Assembly (NCBI GenBank): GCA_001513125.1
Contig: LFSN01000098.1
Coordinates: 8,353-43,643 of the forward strand
Reading direction: 5' to 3'
DNA: 35,291 nucleotides
From: Clostridia bacterium DTU030
Lineage (GTDB): Bacteria > Bacillota > DTU030
This document shows, in pieces, positions 13,937-21,469 of the stretch (its first letter is position 1; every line of letters starts with the position of its first letter). Below the pieces are notes generated by a model. The model was not told where the DNA came from. It saw only the letters and a program-made list of their open reading frames with translations, and did not search any database. A program made the translations under genes and the position numbers.

Positions 13937-14812
13937 GTGCTGGCAGGAGAAGTTGCTGACCTCCGGGTAATTGCCCTGCTGGACGATTATGCCGGCTTCG
14001 AGACCTCCTTGTATGGCCAACACGGAATTGCCCTCCTGGTCGAGCTGTATTCAGGGGGAGAAACCAGGCGGATTCTGCTGGATACCGGCCAGGAAGCCGC
14101 CCCCATACTCCACAATATGGAAATTCTGGGGATCGATCCGGCTGCCATCGACTGCATCTTTCTCTCCCACTGCCACTACGATCACACGGGGGGCCTGGCA
14201 GGTATCCTCCGGGCCATAGGCAGGGAAATCCCTGTAGTTGCCCACCCGGAACTCTTCCGGGAAAACTACATCCGCAAACCCTTTCTCCGGCACATTGGGG
14301 TCAGCCGGGAAAACAGTCCCGAAGCCATAAGGGCAGCGGGCGGGCATCTCCTCTTGACTGGGGAGGCCTTTGCCCCCATGCCGGGGGTTTTTTCCACCGG
14401 CGAGGTTCCCCGTCGGGTTGCCTTCGAAGATCAGGCCATAGGAACCTATAACCTGGAAGGGGGCCGCCTTACCCTCGATAACCTCAGGGATGACATGTCC
14501 CTGGTGGTCAATGTATCGGGCCGGGGACTGGTTATCCTCACGGGCTGCGGCCATGCCGGCATTATCAATATAATCAACCAGGCCCGGAAAATTGCCGGCA
14601 TCCGGAGGGTGGCGGGGGTAATCGGGGGCTTTCACCTCATTGAAGCCGGGGAAGAACGCATAAGGAAGACAGCCGCCGCCCTGGCCAGGGAGGTGGAAGG
14701 GCTGGTGGTAGCAGGCCACTGTACCGGCCCGGCTGCCTGCAGCGAGCTGGCCCGGGTTCTGGGCGACAGGTTTCAATTGCTCCATGCGGGCAAGACGGTG
14801 GTGTTTTCCTAG
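13937..14812 (+). CDS. Metallo-beta-lactamase-fold hydrolase, MJ0301-like
   Basis: A 291-residue metallo-beta-lactamase-fold protein. The metal motif is in 'CIFLSHCHYDHTGGLAGIL' (His-x-His-x-Asp-His), with further ligand-bearing segments 'LTGCGHAGIINII', 'IGGFHLI' and 'AGHCTGPAA'. This type is commonly annotated as 7,8-dihydropterin-6-yl-methyl-4-(beta-D-ribofuranosyl)aminobenzene 5'-phosphate synthase after methanogen MJ0301, but the family is broad and many members have unknown roles. The GTG start at 13937 has GAAGGGAG nine bases upstream; a TTG at 13919 is possible. Proximity to H4MPT genes makes a pterin role conceivable, not shown. It may share transcription with the DUF5320 gene. Confidence 0.75.
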   Translation: MLAGEVADLRVIALLDDYAGFETSLYGQHGIALLVELYSGGETRRILLDTGQEAAPILHNMEILGIDPAAIDCIFLSHCHYDHTGGLAGILRAIGREIPVVAHPELFRENYIRKPFLRHIGVSRENSPEAIRAAGGHLLLTGEAFAPMPGVFSTGEVPRRVAFEDQAIGTYNLEGGRLTLDNLRDDMSLVVNVSGRGLVILTGCGHAGIINIINQARKIAGIRRVAGVIGGFHLIEAGEERIRKTAAALAREVEGLVVAGHCTGPAACSELARVLGDRFQLLHAGKTVVFS

Positions 14813-14848
14813 GGCCCTCCGCCAGGCTGGGGAGGACATGGCCGCAAG

Positions 14849-14890
14849 GACCCGCCATTTCCGGAATAAGGATCCGGACGGCGGGTTATT
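14849..14890 (+). terminator. Rho-independent terminator after the metallo-hydrolase gene
   Basis: ACCCGCC and GGCGGGT flank an inner TCCGGA-type stem, and the hairpin is followed by TTATTCTTTT. It separates the metallo-hydrolase gene from the feo promoter. Confidence 0.6.
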
Positions 14891-14905
14891 CTTTTGCCAA
14901 AGGCC

Positions 14906-14934
14906 TTGACCGGGGGTTGGGTTAGGGATATAAT
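14906..14934 (+). promoter_or_regulatory. feoAB promoter
   Basis: TTGACC (14906-14911), a 17-base spacer and TATAAT (14929-14934). The Fur-like sites lie just downstream. Confidence 0.75.
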
Positions 14935-14940
14935 GTAATT

Positions 14941-14999
14941 GAAAATGGTTCTCAATGAAGAGATCTGATTTTTAGCCCAGTTAATGAGAATAATTCTCA
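14941..14999 (+). promoter_or_regulatory. Fur-like operator pair upstream of feoA
   Basis: The perfect palindrome TGAGAATAATTCTCA lies at 14985-14999. A second related site, GAAAATGGTTCTCAATGA, lies at 14941-14958. Both resemble Fur boxes and lie downstream of the -10, where iron-loaded Fur would block transcription. This fits ferrous iron uptake genes. Confidence 0.75.
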
Positions 15000-15019
15000 A
15001 TGAATAGGAGGCAGAGAAT

Positions 15020-15262
15020 ATGACCCTGGACCAGGCCCAGCGCGGCCAAGTTTTGCAGATCAGAGACATTAAAGAACAAAGGATGCGGGTACAAGCCCTG
15101 CGTTTTGGTTTGACCCCAGGCTGCACCATCCAGTGTGTGGAAACTCTGCCGGCAGGTCCCGTTATTGTTCGGCGGAACCGCCAGGAACTTGCCCTGGGCA
15201 GGGGCCTCGCCAGGTTGGTGGTAGTAGAACCGGCCGCCGCCGAGGATTCGGGAAGGAGTTGA
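15020..15262 (+). CDS. feoA: Ferrous iron transport protein A
   Basis: An 80-residue SH3-like FeoA protein. 'RGQVLQIRDIKEQRMRVQALRFGLTPGCTIQCVE' followed by 'PVIVRRNRQELALGRGLARLVVVE' matches the family (usually 75-85 residues). It is thought to modulate FeoB at the membrane. The ATG at 15020 has AGGAGG upstream. It is followed by feoB after 5 bases. Confidence 0.9.
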   Translation: MTLDQAQRGQVLQIRDIKEQRMRVQALRFGLTPGCTIQCVETLPAGPVIVRRNRQELALGRGLARLVVVEPAAAEDSGRS

Positions 15263-15267
15263 AGCAT

Positions 15268-17247
15268 ATGTCCCACTGCCACTCCCACAGACCGGCCATA
15301 GAGTTTCCGCCTGGGCGCAGGGTGGTTCTGGTGGGAAACCCCAATGTGGGGAAATCGGTCTTTTTTAATTTTTTAACCGGCATGTATGTAGATGTGTCCA
15401 ACTACCCGGGAACCACCCTGGAGATAGCCCACGGCAGATCAGGGGAAGATGTCATAATAGACACCCCGGGGGTCTACGGGATTTCCTCCTTTACCGATGA
15501 GGAGCGGATTGCCCGGGATATTATCCTCGGTGCCGATGTTGTCCTCAACGTAGTCAATGCCGTCCACCTGGACAGGGACCTCTTCCTGACCCAGCAGATC
15601 ATCGATACGGGGATCCCGGTGGTTGTGGCTCTGAATATGGTCGATGAGGCCCGCCGGGAGGGCATTGCCGTCGATGGGGCAGAACTCTCCCGCCTTTTGG
15701 GTGTCCCGGTGGTGGAAACGGTGGCCGTCGCGGGCACCGGCCTGGAGGAGGTAAAGGCGGCCCTGAACAGGGCCACTTCGGGCCGGCCGACACCGGGTCT
15801 GCCCCCTGCCCTGGCAGAATTGGAGGCCAGGGTGGGGTGCCGGGGGGAGGCCCTGCTGATCCTGGAAGGGGATCCCGTCATCGCCGGCAGGTATGACCTG
15901 CCCCCGGGAGAAGATCAGGAAAAAATCTATGCCGCCCGCAGGGATAGGGTGAACCAGATCCTGGCGGCGGTAGTTTCGGAAACGGAGCAGGGAGCCAGCT
16001 TTGCCACCCGGCTGAGCCGCTGGATGATCCGGCCCCTGACGGGCATTCCCATCCTGGTTCTGGCCCTCCTCCTCATGTATTATGGGGTTGGCTATATAGT
16101 TGCCCAGAATGTGGTGGACTTTCTCGAAGGTGACATCATGGAGGGGATTTACGTTCCGGCGGTCAGCCAGCTGGTGGGCCGCTTTGTTTCCCTGGACTCA
16201 GTTTTGGGCACCATCCTGGCAGGGGAATTTGGCCTGCTGACCATGACGGTGACCTATATCCTGGGTCTTCTCCTGCCCCTGGTGGTGGCCTTCTACTTTT
16301 TCCTCTCCCTCTTTGAAGATTCTGGGTATCTCCCCCGGATTGCCACCCTGGTGGACCGGGTGCTGATGGGGATCGGCCTCAACGGCCGGGCCATCATACC
16401 CATGATCTTGGGTTTCGGCTGTGTCACCATGGGTGTGATAACCACCCGCCTCCTGGGTTCTGATCGGGAACGGCGGATTGCCATCTTCCTCCTGGGCCTG
16501 ATCATTCCCTGTTCGGCCCAGCTGGGTGTCATCACCGGCCTTCTGGCTGGGATCGGGCCCCTCTATGCCGTTGTCTACCTTATCATCATTGTCTCGGTCC
16601 TGGTTATAGTCGGCACCCTGCTCAACGCCCTTATCCCGGGAGAGTCTACGGCCCTCCTCATAGACCTGCCGGCCCTGCGCTGGCCGCGGCTGGGGAATGT
16701 CCTCAAGAAGACCTTTACCAAATCCTACCACTTTATCCGGGAAGCAACGCCCCTCTTTGCCCTGGGAGCTTTGATCATCAATCTCCTCCAGCTGACCGGT
16801 GCCCTGGAACTTATCCAGAATGTAGTGGCACCCATTACCGTGGGCTGGCTGGGCCTGCCCCGGGAGACGGCTACCGTCTTTATCATGGGGGTCATCCGGC
16901 GGGATTTCGGCGCCGCCGGCCTCAGCGCCATGGCCCTGACACCCTTCCAGACCCTGGTGGGCCTGGTTACCATCACCCTCTTCGTTCCCTGTATTGCTTC
17001 CATCATGATCCTCTTCAAGGAGCGGAGCAAGGAGGAAGCCCTTATCATGTGGCTGGGAACCTGGGTGATTGCCTTCATCACCGGCGGCCTATTGAACCAG
17101 CTGGCCCGGATCAGGCCCTTCGGCAGCCCTATGGAGCCCAATTTTGTTCTGGTTGTCCTGGCCTTTGGCCTGATGGTGCTGGGCAGTATCTTCCTTGCCC
17201 GGCGCCTGCGCCCGGAAACCGCCTGGGAAGGGGGTAATGCCAAATGA
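15268..17247 (+). CDS. feoB: Ferrous iron transporter B
   Basis: A 659-residue GTP-dependent Fe(II) transporter. The cytoplasmic G-protein domain shows G1 'GNPNVGKS' (residues 23-30), G2 'NYPGTT', G3 'DTPG' and G4 'NMVD'. It is followed by the gate/core membrane domain with 'LFEDSGYLPRIATLVDR', 'GFGCVTMGVITTR' and a C-terminal set of helices. The N-terminal 'MSHCHSH' is a possible metal-binding lead. The start at 15268 has GGAAGGAG upstream; an in-frame ATG at 15133 lies inside feoA and is rejected. The stop overlaps the next start (ATGA). Confidence 0.95.
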   Translation: MSHCHSHRPAIEFPPGRRVVLVGNPNVGKSVFFNFLTGMYVDVSNYPGTTLEIAHGRSGEDVIIDTPGVYGISSFTDEERIARDIILGADVVLNVVNAVHLDRDLFLTQQIIDTGIPVVVALNMVDEARREGIAVDGAELSRLLGVPVVETVAVAGTGLEEVKAALNRATSGRPTPGLPPALAELEARVGCRGEALLILEGDPVIAGRYDLPPGEDQEKIYAARRDRVNQILAAVVSETEQGASFATRLSRWMIRPLTGIPILVLALLLMYYGVGYIVAQNVVDFLEGDIMEGIYVPAVSQLVGRFVSLDSVLGTILAGEFGLLTMTVTYILGLLLPLVVAFYFFLSLFEDSGYLPRIATLVDRVLMGIGLNGRAIIPMILGFGCVTMGVITTRLLGSDRERRIAIFLLGLIIPCSAQLGVITGLLAGIGPLYAVVYLIIIVSVLVIVGTLLNALIPGESTALLIDLPALRWPRLGNVLKKTFTKSYHFIREATPLFALGALIINLLQLTGALELIQNVVAPITVGWLGLPRETATVFIMGVIRRDFGAAGLSAMALTPFQTLVGLVTITLFVPCIASIMILFKERSKEEALIMWLGTWVIAFITGGLLNQLARIRPFGSPMEPNFVLVVLAFGLMVLGSIFLARRLRPETAWEGGNAK

Positions 17248-17408
17248 CAGGTGGGGAGAAGAAAAAGTGCTCCCGCTGTGGCCTGGTGCTGACATCGGCA
17301 GATCTTCTCCGCTGCCCCCGCTGCCAGCAACTGCTTTATGAACCCGGCTGCAAGGGCAATTGTTCCAGCTGTGGTAGTGGAATGAGAACCTGCCTTGTAA
17401 AGGGGTAG
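17244..17408 (+). CDS. Small zinc-ribbon protein coupled to feoB
   Basis: A 54-residue ORF starting in the ATGA overlap with feoB. It has four cysteine pairs or near-pairs (C-x2-C at 'CSRCG', 'CPRCQ' and 'CSSCG', plus Cys in 'EPGCKGNC'), suggesting one or two zinc or iron sites. It is not the usual FeoC winged helix nor the membrane-anchored FeoB-associated Cys-rich protein, because it lacks a hydrophobic segment. The start codon coupling and conserved-looking cysteine spacing support a real gene. Possible role (inference): an iron or redox sensor or regulator of FeoB. Confidence 0.7.
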   Translation: MTGGEKKKCSRCGLVLTSADLLRCPRCQQLLYEPGCKGNCSSCGSGMRTCLVKG

Positions 17409-17440
17409 GAAGGTTCCTCTCCGGGGCCTTGAAAAACTTC

Positions 17441-17469
17441 TTGCCAGAATGGCCGACGGACACTACAAT
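17441..17469 (+). promoter_or_regulatory. Promoter for the FMN riboswitch / ribU transcript
   Basis: TTGCCA (17441-17446), a 17-base spacer and TACAAT (17464-17469). It lies about 30 bases before the riboswitch. Confidence 0.7.
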
Positions 17470-17497
17470 ATAAGCAGACGGAAAAGCTGATAATTCC

Positions 17498-17642
17498 TGT
17501 CTTCGGGGCAGGGTGAGGGGATAGAAATTGTCCCCAATTCCCGACCGGTGGTGATGCCCCCATGGGGGACGAGCCCAACAGCCTCAACAGCCGATCCGGT
17601 GTGAATCCGGAGCCGCCCGTAAAGTCGGATTGGGCGAAGACA
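17498..17642 (+). ncRNA. FMN riboswitch (RFN element)
   Basis: The P1 stem TGTCTTCG (17498-17505) pairs perfectly with CGAAGACA (17635-17642). Inside are the hallmark RFN segments GGGGCAGGGTG, AATTCCCGACCGGTGGT and GATCCGGTGTGAATCCGGAG. Two variable hairpins complete the fold (the CCCCCATGGGGG stem is clear). When it binds FMN it should favour the terminator directly downstream and shut off the riboflavin transporter gene. Confidence 0.93.
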
Positions 17643-17643
17643 G

Positions 17644-17690
17644 AACCGTATCAGGGTTCGTGCGATCCACAAGCCCCTGATACGGTTTTC
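17644..17690 (+). terminator. Riboswitch-controlled terminator
   Basis: The 13-base arms AACCGTATCAGGG (17644-17656) and CCCTGATACGGTT (17675-17687) are perfectly complementary and end in a TTTT run. The terminator begins two bases after the riboswitch P1 stem, as expected for transcriptional attenuation. Confidence 0.9.
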
Positions 17691-17759
17691 TCCTCTTTGC
17701 CTGCACTGCCCCGGACCAACCGGGGCCTAATTTTTTCTATACAAGAGGGGAGAGTTTTC

Positions 17760-18284
17760 ATGGCGGGAGAAAATTTGCGGAAACTGGTCCTGACAGCCCT
17801 GTTCGTCGCCCTGGTGGCCGTGGCCACCATGGTGATCAATGTCCCCATGGTGGCCACCCAGGGTTTTGTCAATGTGGGTGATACCATGATCTTTGTAGCC
17901 GGGGTTTTCCTGGGACCGGTGGTGGGCCTGCTGGCCGGGGGAATAGGTTCGGCCCTGGCTGATCTTCTGCTGGGTTATGCCCACTGGGCCCCCTGGACCC
18001 TGGTCATCAAGGGGATAGAGGGCCTGGTGGTGGGGCTTTTGGCCCACAGGCCCTTCCAGAAGTACCGGCGTCTGGGCTTCCCTGTCCTTGCCGCCCTGCT
18101 GGTGGCGGCGGCCTGGATGGTTTTTGGATACTATATTGCCGGGGGGATCATGCGGGGTTTTCCCGCCGCCCTGGCCAGCGTGCCGGGCAATATAGTCCAG
18201 GGCCTGGGAAGTATTGTCTTAGCTTTACCGGTGATTTATGCCTTCCGCAGTTTGGCCGACAGGTTTGCCGGCTGGTTCCATTAA
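17760..18284 (+). CDS. ECF transporter S component, riboflavin (RibU-like)
   Basis: A 174-residue integral membrane protein with about six hydrophobic helices. Features such as 'NVGDTMIFVAGVFLGPVVGLLAGGIGSALADLLLGY' and 'WTLVIKGIEGLVVGLLAH' are typical of ECF S-components, which bind vitamins and associate with a shared EcfAAT energising module. The upstream FMN riboswitch makes riboflavin or a related flavin the expected substrate. The ATG at 17760 has GAGGGGAG upstream. The EcfAAT genes are not in the window, as is usual for group II systems. Uncertainty is only over the exact subfamily name. Confidence 0.85.
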   Translation: MAGENLRKLVLTALFVALVAVATMVINVPMVATQGFVNVGDTMIFVAGVFLGPVVGLLAGGIGSALADLLLGYAHWAPWTLVIKGIEGLVVGLLAHRPFQKYRRLGFPVLAALLVAAAWMVFGYYIAGGIMRGFPAALASVPGNIVQGLGSIVLALPVIYAFRSLADRFAGWFH

Positions 18285-18329
18285 AAGGGGTAATTTATAA
18301 TTGCGCATCAATAAACGCCCGGAAAAAGT

Positions 18330-18364
18330 GGGTGGGGACAGTCTAGTCCCGCCCTCTTTTTTTT
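18330..18364 (+). terminator. Terminator after the ribU-like gene
   Basis: GGGTGGGGAC and GTCCCGCCC form a stem with one bulge, followed by TCTTTTTTTT. The core GGGGACAGTC is shared with the palindrome at 11502-11522, suggesting that a dispersed element serves here as terminator. Confidence 0.7.
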
Positions 18365-18421
18365 GCCGTTTAATTTTCGCCCCTGCCGGGCCTGGTGTGC
18401 TGCCGGCGAAGAATGCTGCAT

Positions 18422-18504
18422 TGCATTATCCAACTATTATTTTCTACATTTATCGGAGAGCAATTGAGGCGGCTGCATTAGGGGAAAGGGGCTATAATAA
18501 TGCA
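18422..18504 (+). promoter_or_regulatory. Possible activator sites (TGCATTA repeats) upstream of the sigma-54 promoter
   Basis: TGCATTA occurs at 18422-18428 and 18474-18480, and its inverse TAATGCA at 18498-18504. They lie about 115-200 bases upstream of the -24 element, the usual distance for enhancer sites of sigma-54 activators. The link is inference from spacing. The rest of 18285-18600 holds no gene I can support. Confidence 0.4.
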
Positions 18505-18619
18505 TTTTGGAAGCGGTATGATGCGGCACCGCATTGATTTAGAGCTCCGGGACTTGGAAAAAGGCTAACACATTGGGGAAAAAGGAGGGTAATATGGCAA
18601 ATATATGACAAATAAATAA

Positions 18620-18635
18620 TGGCACAGTAATTGCA
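18620..18635 (+). promoter_or_regulatory. Sigma-54 (-24/-12) promoter
   Basis: TGGCACAGTAATTGCA contains TGGCAC and TTGCA with the exact GG-N10-GC spacing of RpoN promoters. It lies in an AT-rich stretch 160 bases upstream of the first recognisable kinase remnant. No sigma-54 activator gene is in the window. Confidence 0.7.
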
Positions 18636-18794
18636 AGCATATGTCCAATAAAAAGAACAAAGCAAATATAGCGTATATTAAAATATCTGCCCTCGATGGG
18701 AAAACCTGTTGAGAAGCTCTATGAAGCCTCGGCAACGGTGTACTGGGCCGGCCTCGGCATCTGCACCATCTTCCCAGGGCCCAGGCAAGTGTTT

Positions 18795-19859
18795 ACTGCA
18801 AGGACTGGGTTAAGTACTGCCTGACCGGTGAAATCAGCACCGACGAGACGGATCTATTGGGCATCAACAACCCTGAAACCCGTACCTATTCAGAAGAAGT
18901 AATTAAATTAATCGGAATGGAAGATTACAAACACCTGCTGCCGCCCATTATCCGTTCCCATGAAATAGCCGGCTATCACGGCAGAGGCTGCCGAGGCCAC
19001 CGGCCTGAAGAAGGGCACCCCCGTTGCCTCCGGTGCCTGGGACTGTTCCTCCACGGCCCTGGGCGTGGGCGGTGTTAACCCCGGGGATGCGGTATCCATC
19101 CTCGGCACCGCCGGTATCCACCAGGCCGTAGCCGGTGAACCTATTGCCAACAAGGCCTACAGCCTGTATCTCCACGCCGTACCAGGAACCTACCTGATCA
19201 ACTCCATGGCCATGATGGCCGCTTCCTGCCTCAACTGGTTTGAGCGGACCTTCTGCCAGCCCGAAGTCCAGGAAGCACAGGAAAATGGTATCAGCAAGTA
19301 TGACATCATCAACGAAAAGGTAGCCCAGGTTCCGGTGGGGTCCAATGGCGTCATCTTCCTGCCCTTCCTCCAGGGAGAGCGGGCCCCCTTTGTCCGGTCC
19401 GACGCCCGGGGTGAGTTCTTCGGCCTGGGCAACTGGACCACCAAGGACGATATGCTGAGGGCCGTCTACGAGGGGGTTGCCCTGGCCACCCTGGACAACT
19501 ACAATGCCATTGAACAGGGAATTAAGATCGGGGAAGTCTGGCTGGCCGGGGGCGGGGCCAAGAGCAAGGTCTGGGCCCAGATCGTCTCCGACTGCACCGG
19601 CAAAGTCATGAAGATTCCCTACGGCACCGAATTTGGCTGTCGGGGGGCAGCCATGAACGCCGCCATCGCCGCCGGTTTCTTCAACAACCATGCTGAAGCA
19701 GCCGAGGCCATGGTAAAGGTGAACAGGGTCCATGAACCCAACCTGGAAAACACCGCCAGGTACCAGGAGCTCTATGCCATTTACAAAGACCTCATCAAGG
19801 GTCTCTGGGAACCCTGGCGGGACATGTACAACTTTGTGGAGAAGTACCGGGAGGAATAA
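18795..19859 (+). pseudogene. Decayed FGGY-family carbohydrate kinase
   Basis: Recognisable kinase sequence begins about 18795 ('VYCKDWVKYCLTGEISTDETD'), continues to 'IIRSHEIAGY' near 18973, and then shifts frame to 'ITAEAAEATGLKKGTPVASGAWDCSS'. From 19065 an intact 264-residue C-terminal half remains, including 'GDAVSILGTAGIH' and 'EVWLAGGGAKSKVWAQIV'. The N-terminal ~140 residues with the first ATP-binding loop are missing, although 'KPVEKLYEASATVYW' at about 18700-18745 may be rearranged remains. The protein would have phosphorylated a sugar or polyol. At least one frameshift and an N-terminal deletion make it inactive. A sigma-54 promoter still precedes it. Confidence 0.8.
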
Positions 19860-19872
19860 AACGGGCATTATA

Positions 19873-19902
19873 AAGAGGCCGGGGCGGCAGCCCCGGCCTC
19901 TG
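19873..19902. terminator. Hairpin terminator between the two convergent kinase genes
   Basis: The perfect 12-base stem AGAGGCCGGGGC / GCCCCGGCCTCT with a 4-base loop lies between the converging genes. On the minus strand it is followed by TTTATAAT, so it probably ends the intact kinase transcript and may block read-through both ways. Confidence 0.7.
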
Positions 19903-19921
19903 GGATTCAAGGGATTACAGC

Positions 19922-21469
19922 TTATTTAGGCGGCTGCAGGGCGTCGACCTTGGACCAGAGCTTGAAGATCTCGGCCACTGGGCCATTGATAATTTCCTGC
20001 CGGACTTCGAAGAGCTTGTTGTAGAATTCCACATACTCGGGCCTGGGGGTGAAGGTCTTGGTTTCTTCCGTCCAACCCTTGACCGTGGCGATCATATCGG
20101 AGACATAGCCCGTGCCGTGGGCGGCCAGGAGGCAGTTGCCCAGGGCGCCGGTGTCCTGGGTGGTGATAAGGGTGTAGGGCAGGTTCAGCATGTCGGATTT
20201 GATCTGGTTCCAGACGGCCGACTTGGCGCCGCCGCCGACCCCGATGACCCGCTCATAGGTGACCCCCTGCTCTTCCAGGGAGCCCAGGTAGAGGCGGTAT
20301 TCAAAGGCCACCGATTCCATCATGGCCCGCCAGAGATGGGCCTGGTTGTGGCCGGGAGTCAGGCCGAGCCAGGCTCCCTTGGCCTCCGGCCAGGAAGGAG
20401 TCATGGCGCCGGTGAGGTAGGGGACAAAGAGGGCCGACATGGCTCCCGCCGGCACGGTGGCTGCCAGGGAGTCCATCATGGGATAGGCGGCAGTGATGCC
20501 CTTCAAGTTCAGGATCCCATCCCGGTACCAGCCCCGGGCCAGGCCGCCGGAGGAGAGGCAGCCCCAGAGGATGAGTTCATCCCCAAAGACGTGCCTGCTG
20601 GTGACCAGGACCTTGTTGTTTATGGCTGCCTGGAGATCGTCGGTAATAAAGGTCATGATGGAGGCGGTTCCGGCCACGTCGAAGGCCTGGCCGGGCCCAA
20701 TGACCCCGGCACCCAGGGTGGAGACCATCAGGTCCCCGGCACCGGCAACTAGGGGAGTGCCTTCCTTGAGGCCGGTACGGGCAGCCATTTCCTTGGATAC
20801 CCCGCCGATTACCTCCCAGGGGGCTACAACCTTGGGCAGGATATCGGTGGGGACTTCGTAAATTTCAAACTGGCGCTCAGACCAGTTGTTGGTCTTCAGG
20901 TTGAAGCCAACGGTCCAGCCGGAGGCGTGGGACCAGTCGACAAAGGCATCCTCGGCCTTGAGGCCAGCCAACCTGCCCAGGACGAAGGGGGCGATGTTGC
21001 AGAATTTCTTGGCCTTCTTGACGTAGGGCACGTTGTTCTTATAGAGCCACCGCAAAACCATGGGAACACAGTCGGGGCCCATGCCGTGCTTGGCACTCTC
21101 TTCCACCCAGATGGGCTCCGCCGTTTCCTGAATGTAGCGGGCTTCCTCCTTGGCCCGCATATCCAGGTAGGGGATAAAGGGACCGACGGGATTGAAATCC
21201 TCATCGATGGGGACCGTGCCGTCGACAATACCGCTGGCCGAGATCCCCTTTATTGCTTCAGCGGGTACTCCGGATTTTTCGATACACTCGGCGATGCCGT
21301 TAACGACGTTCTCGAAGAAGACCATGGCATCCATTTCCACCCAACCGGGGTTGGGGTAGGAAAAGGAGTTCTCGGCAAAGGCTTCTGCCAGGCAGTTGCC
21401 GTCAACGTCGTAGAGAGCCACCTTGGTTCCCATGGTTCCGCAGTCGAAACCAATGAAGCATGCCTTCAT
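19922..21469 (-). CDS. FGGY-family carbohydrate kinase (xylulokinase-like)
   Basis: A 515-residue protein, full length for the FGGY family. The N-terminal phosphate loop is 'FIGFDCGTMGTKVALYDVDG'. The middle shows 'EGTPLVAGAGDLMVSTLGAG' and 'GQAFDVAGTASIMTF', and the C-terminal domain has 'ERVIGVGGGAKSAVWNQIKSDML'. It transfers phosphate from ATP to a sugar or polyol. The closest-looking groups are xylulokinase-like kinases, but the substrate cannot be read from the sequence. No isomerase or transporter is adjacent. The ATG at 21469 has AGGAGGG upstream. It is related to, but clearly diverged from, the decayed kinase facing it, so the two are not a recent duplication. Confidence 0.88.
   Translation of the reverse strand: MKACFIGFDCGTMGTKVALYDVDGNCLAEAFAENSFSYPNPGWVEMDAMVFFENVVNGIAECIEKSGVPAEAIKGISASGIVDGTVPIDEDFNPVGPFIPYLDMRAKEEARYIQETAEPIWVEESAKHGMGPDCVPMVLRWLYKNNVPYVKKAKKFCNIAPFVLGRLAGLKAEDAFVDWSHASGWTVGFNLKTNNWSERQFEIYEVPTDILPKVVAPWEVIGGVSKEMAARTGLKEGTPLVAGAGDLMVSTLGAGVIGPGQAFDVAGTASIMTFITDDLQAAINNKVLVTSRHVFGDELILWGCLSSGGLARGWYRDGILNLKGITAAYPMMDSLAATVPAGAMSALFVPYLTGAMTPSWPEAKGAWLGLTPGHNQAHLWRAMMESVAFEYRLYLGSLEEQGVTYERVIGVGGGAKSAVWNQIKSDMLNLPYTLITTQDTGALGNCLLAAHGTGYVSDMIATVKGWTEETKTFTPRPEYVEFYNKLFEVRQEIINGPVAEIFKLWSKVDALQPPK

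Noticed and set aside
18301-18537. 78-codon frame between ribU and the kinase remnant
   Set aside because: Its first half is the ribU terminator hairpin and T-run, it has no ribosome site, and its composition is unlike neighbouring genes.
18594-18608. Good ribosome site (AAGGAGGG) followed by a four-codon ORF ending in TGA
   Set aside because: It could be a leader peptide or the stump of a lost gene, but four codons alone give no support for a feature.
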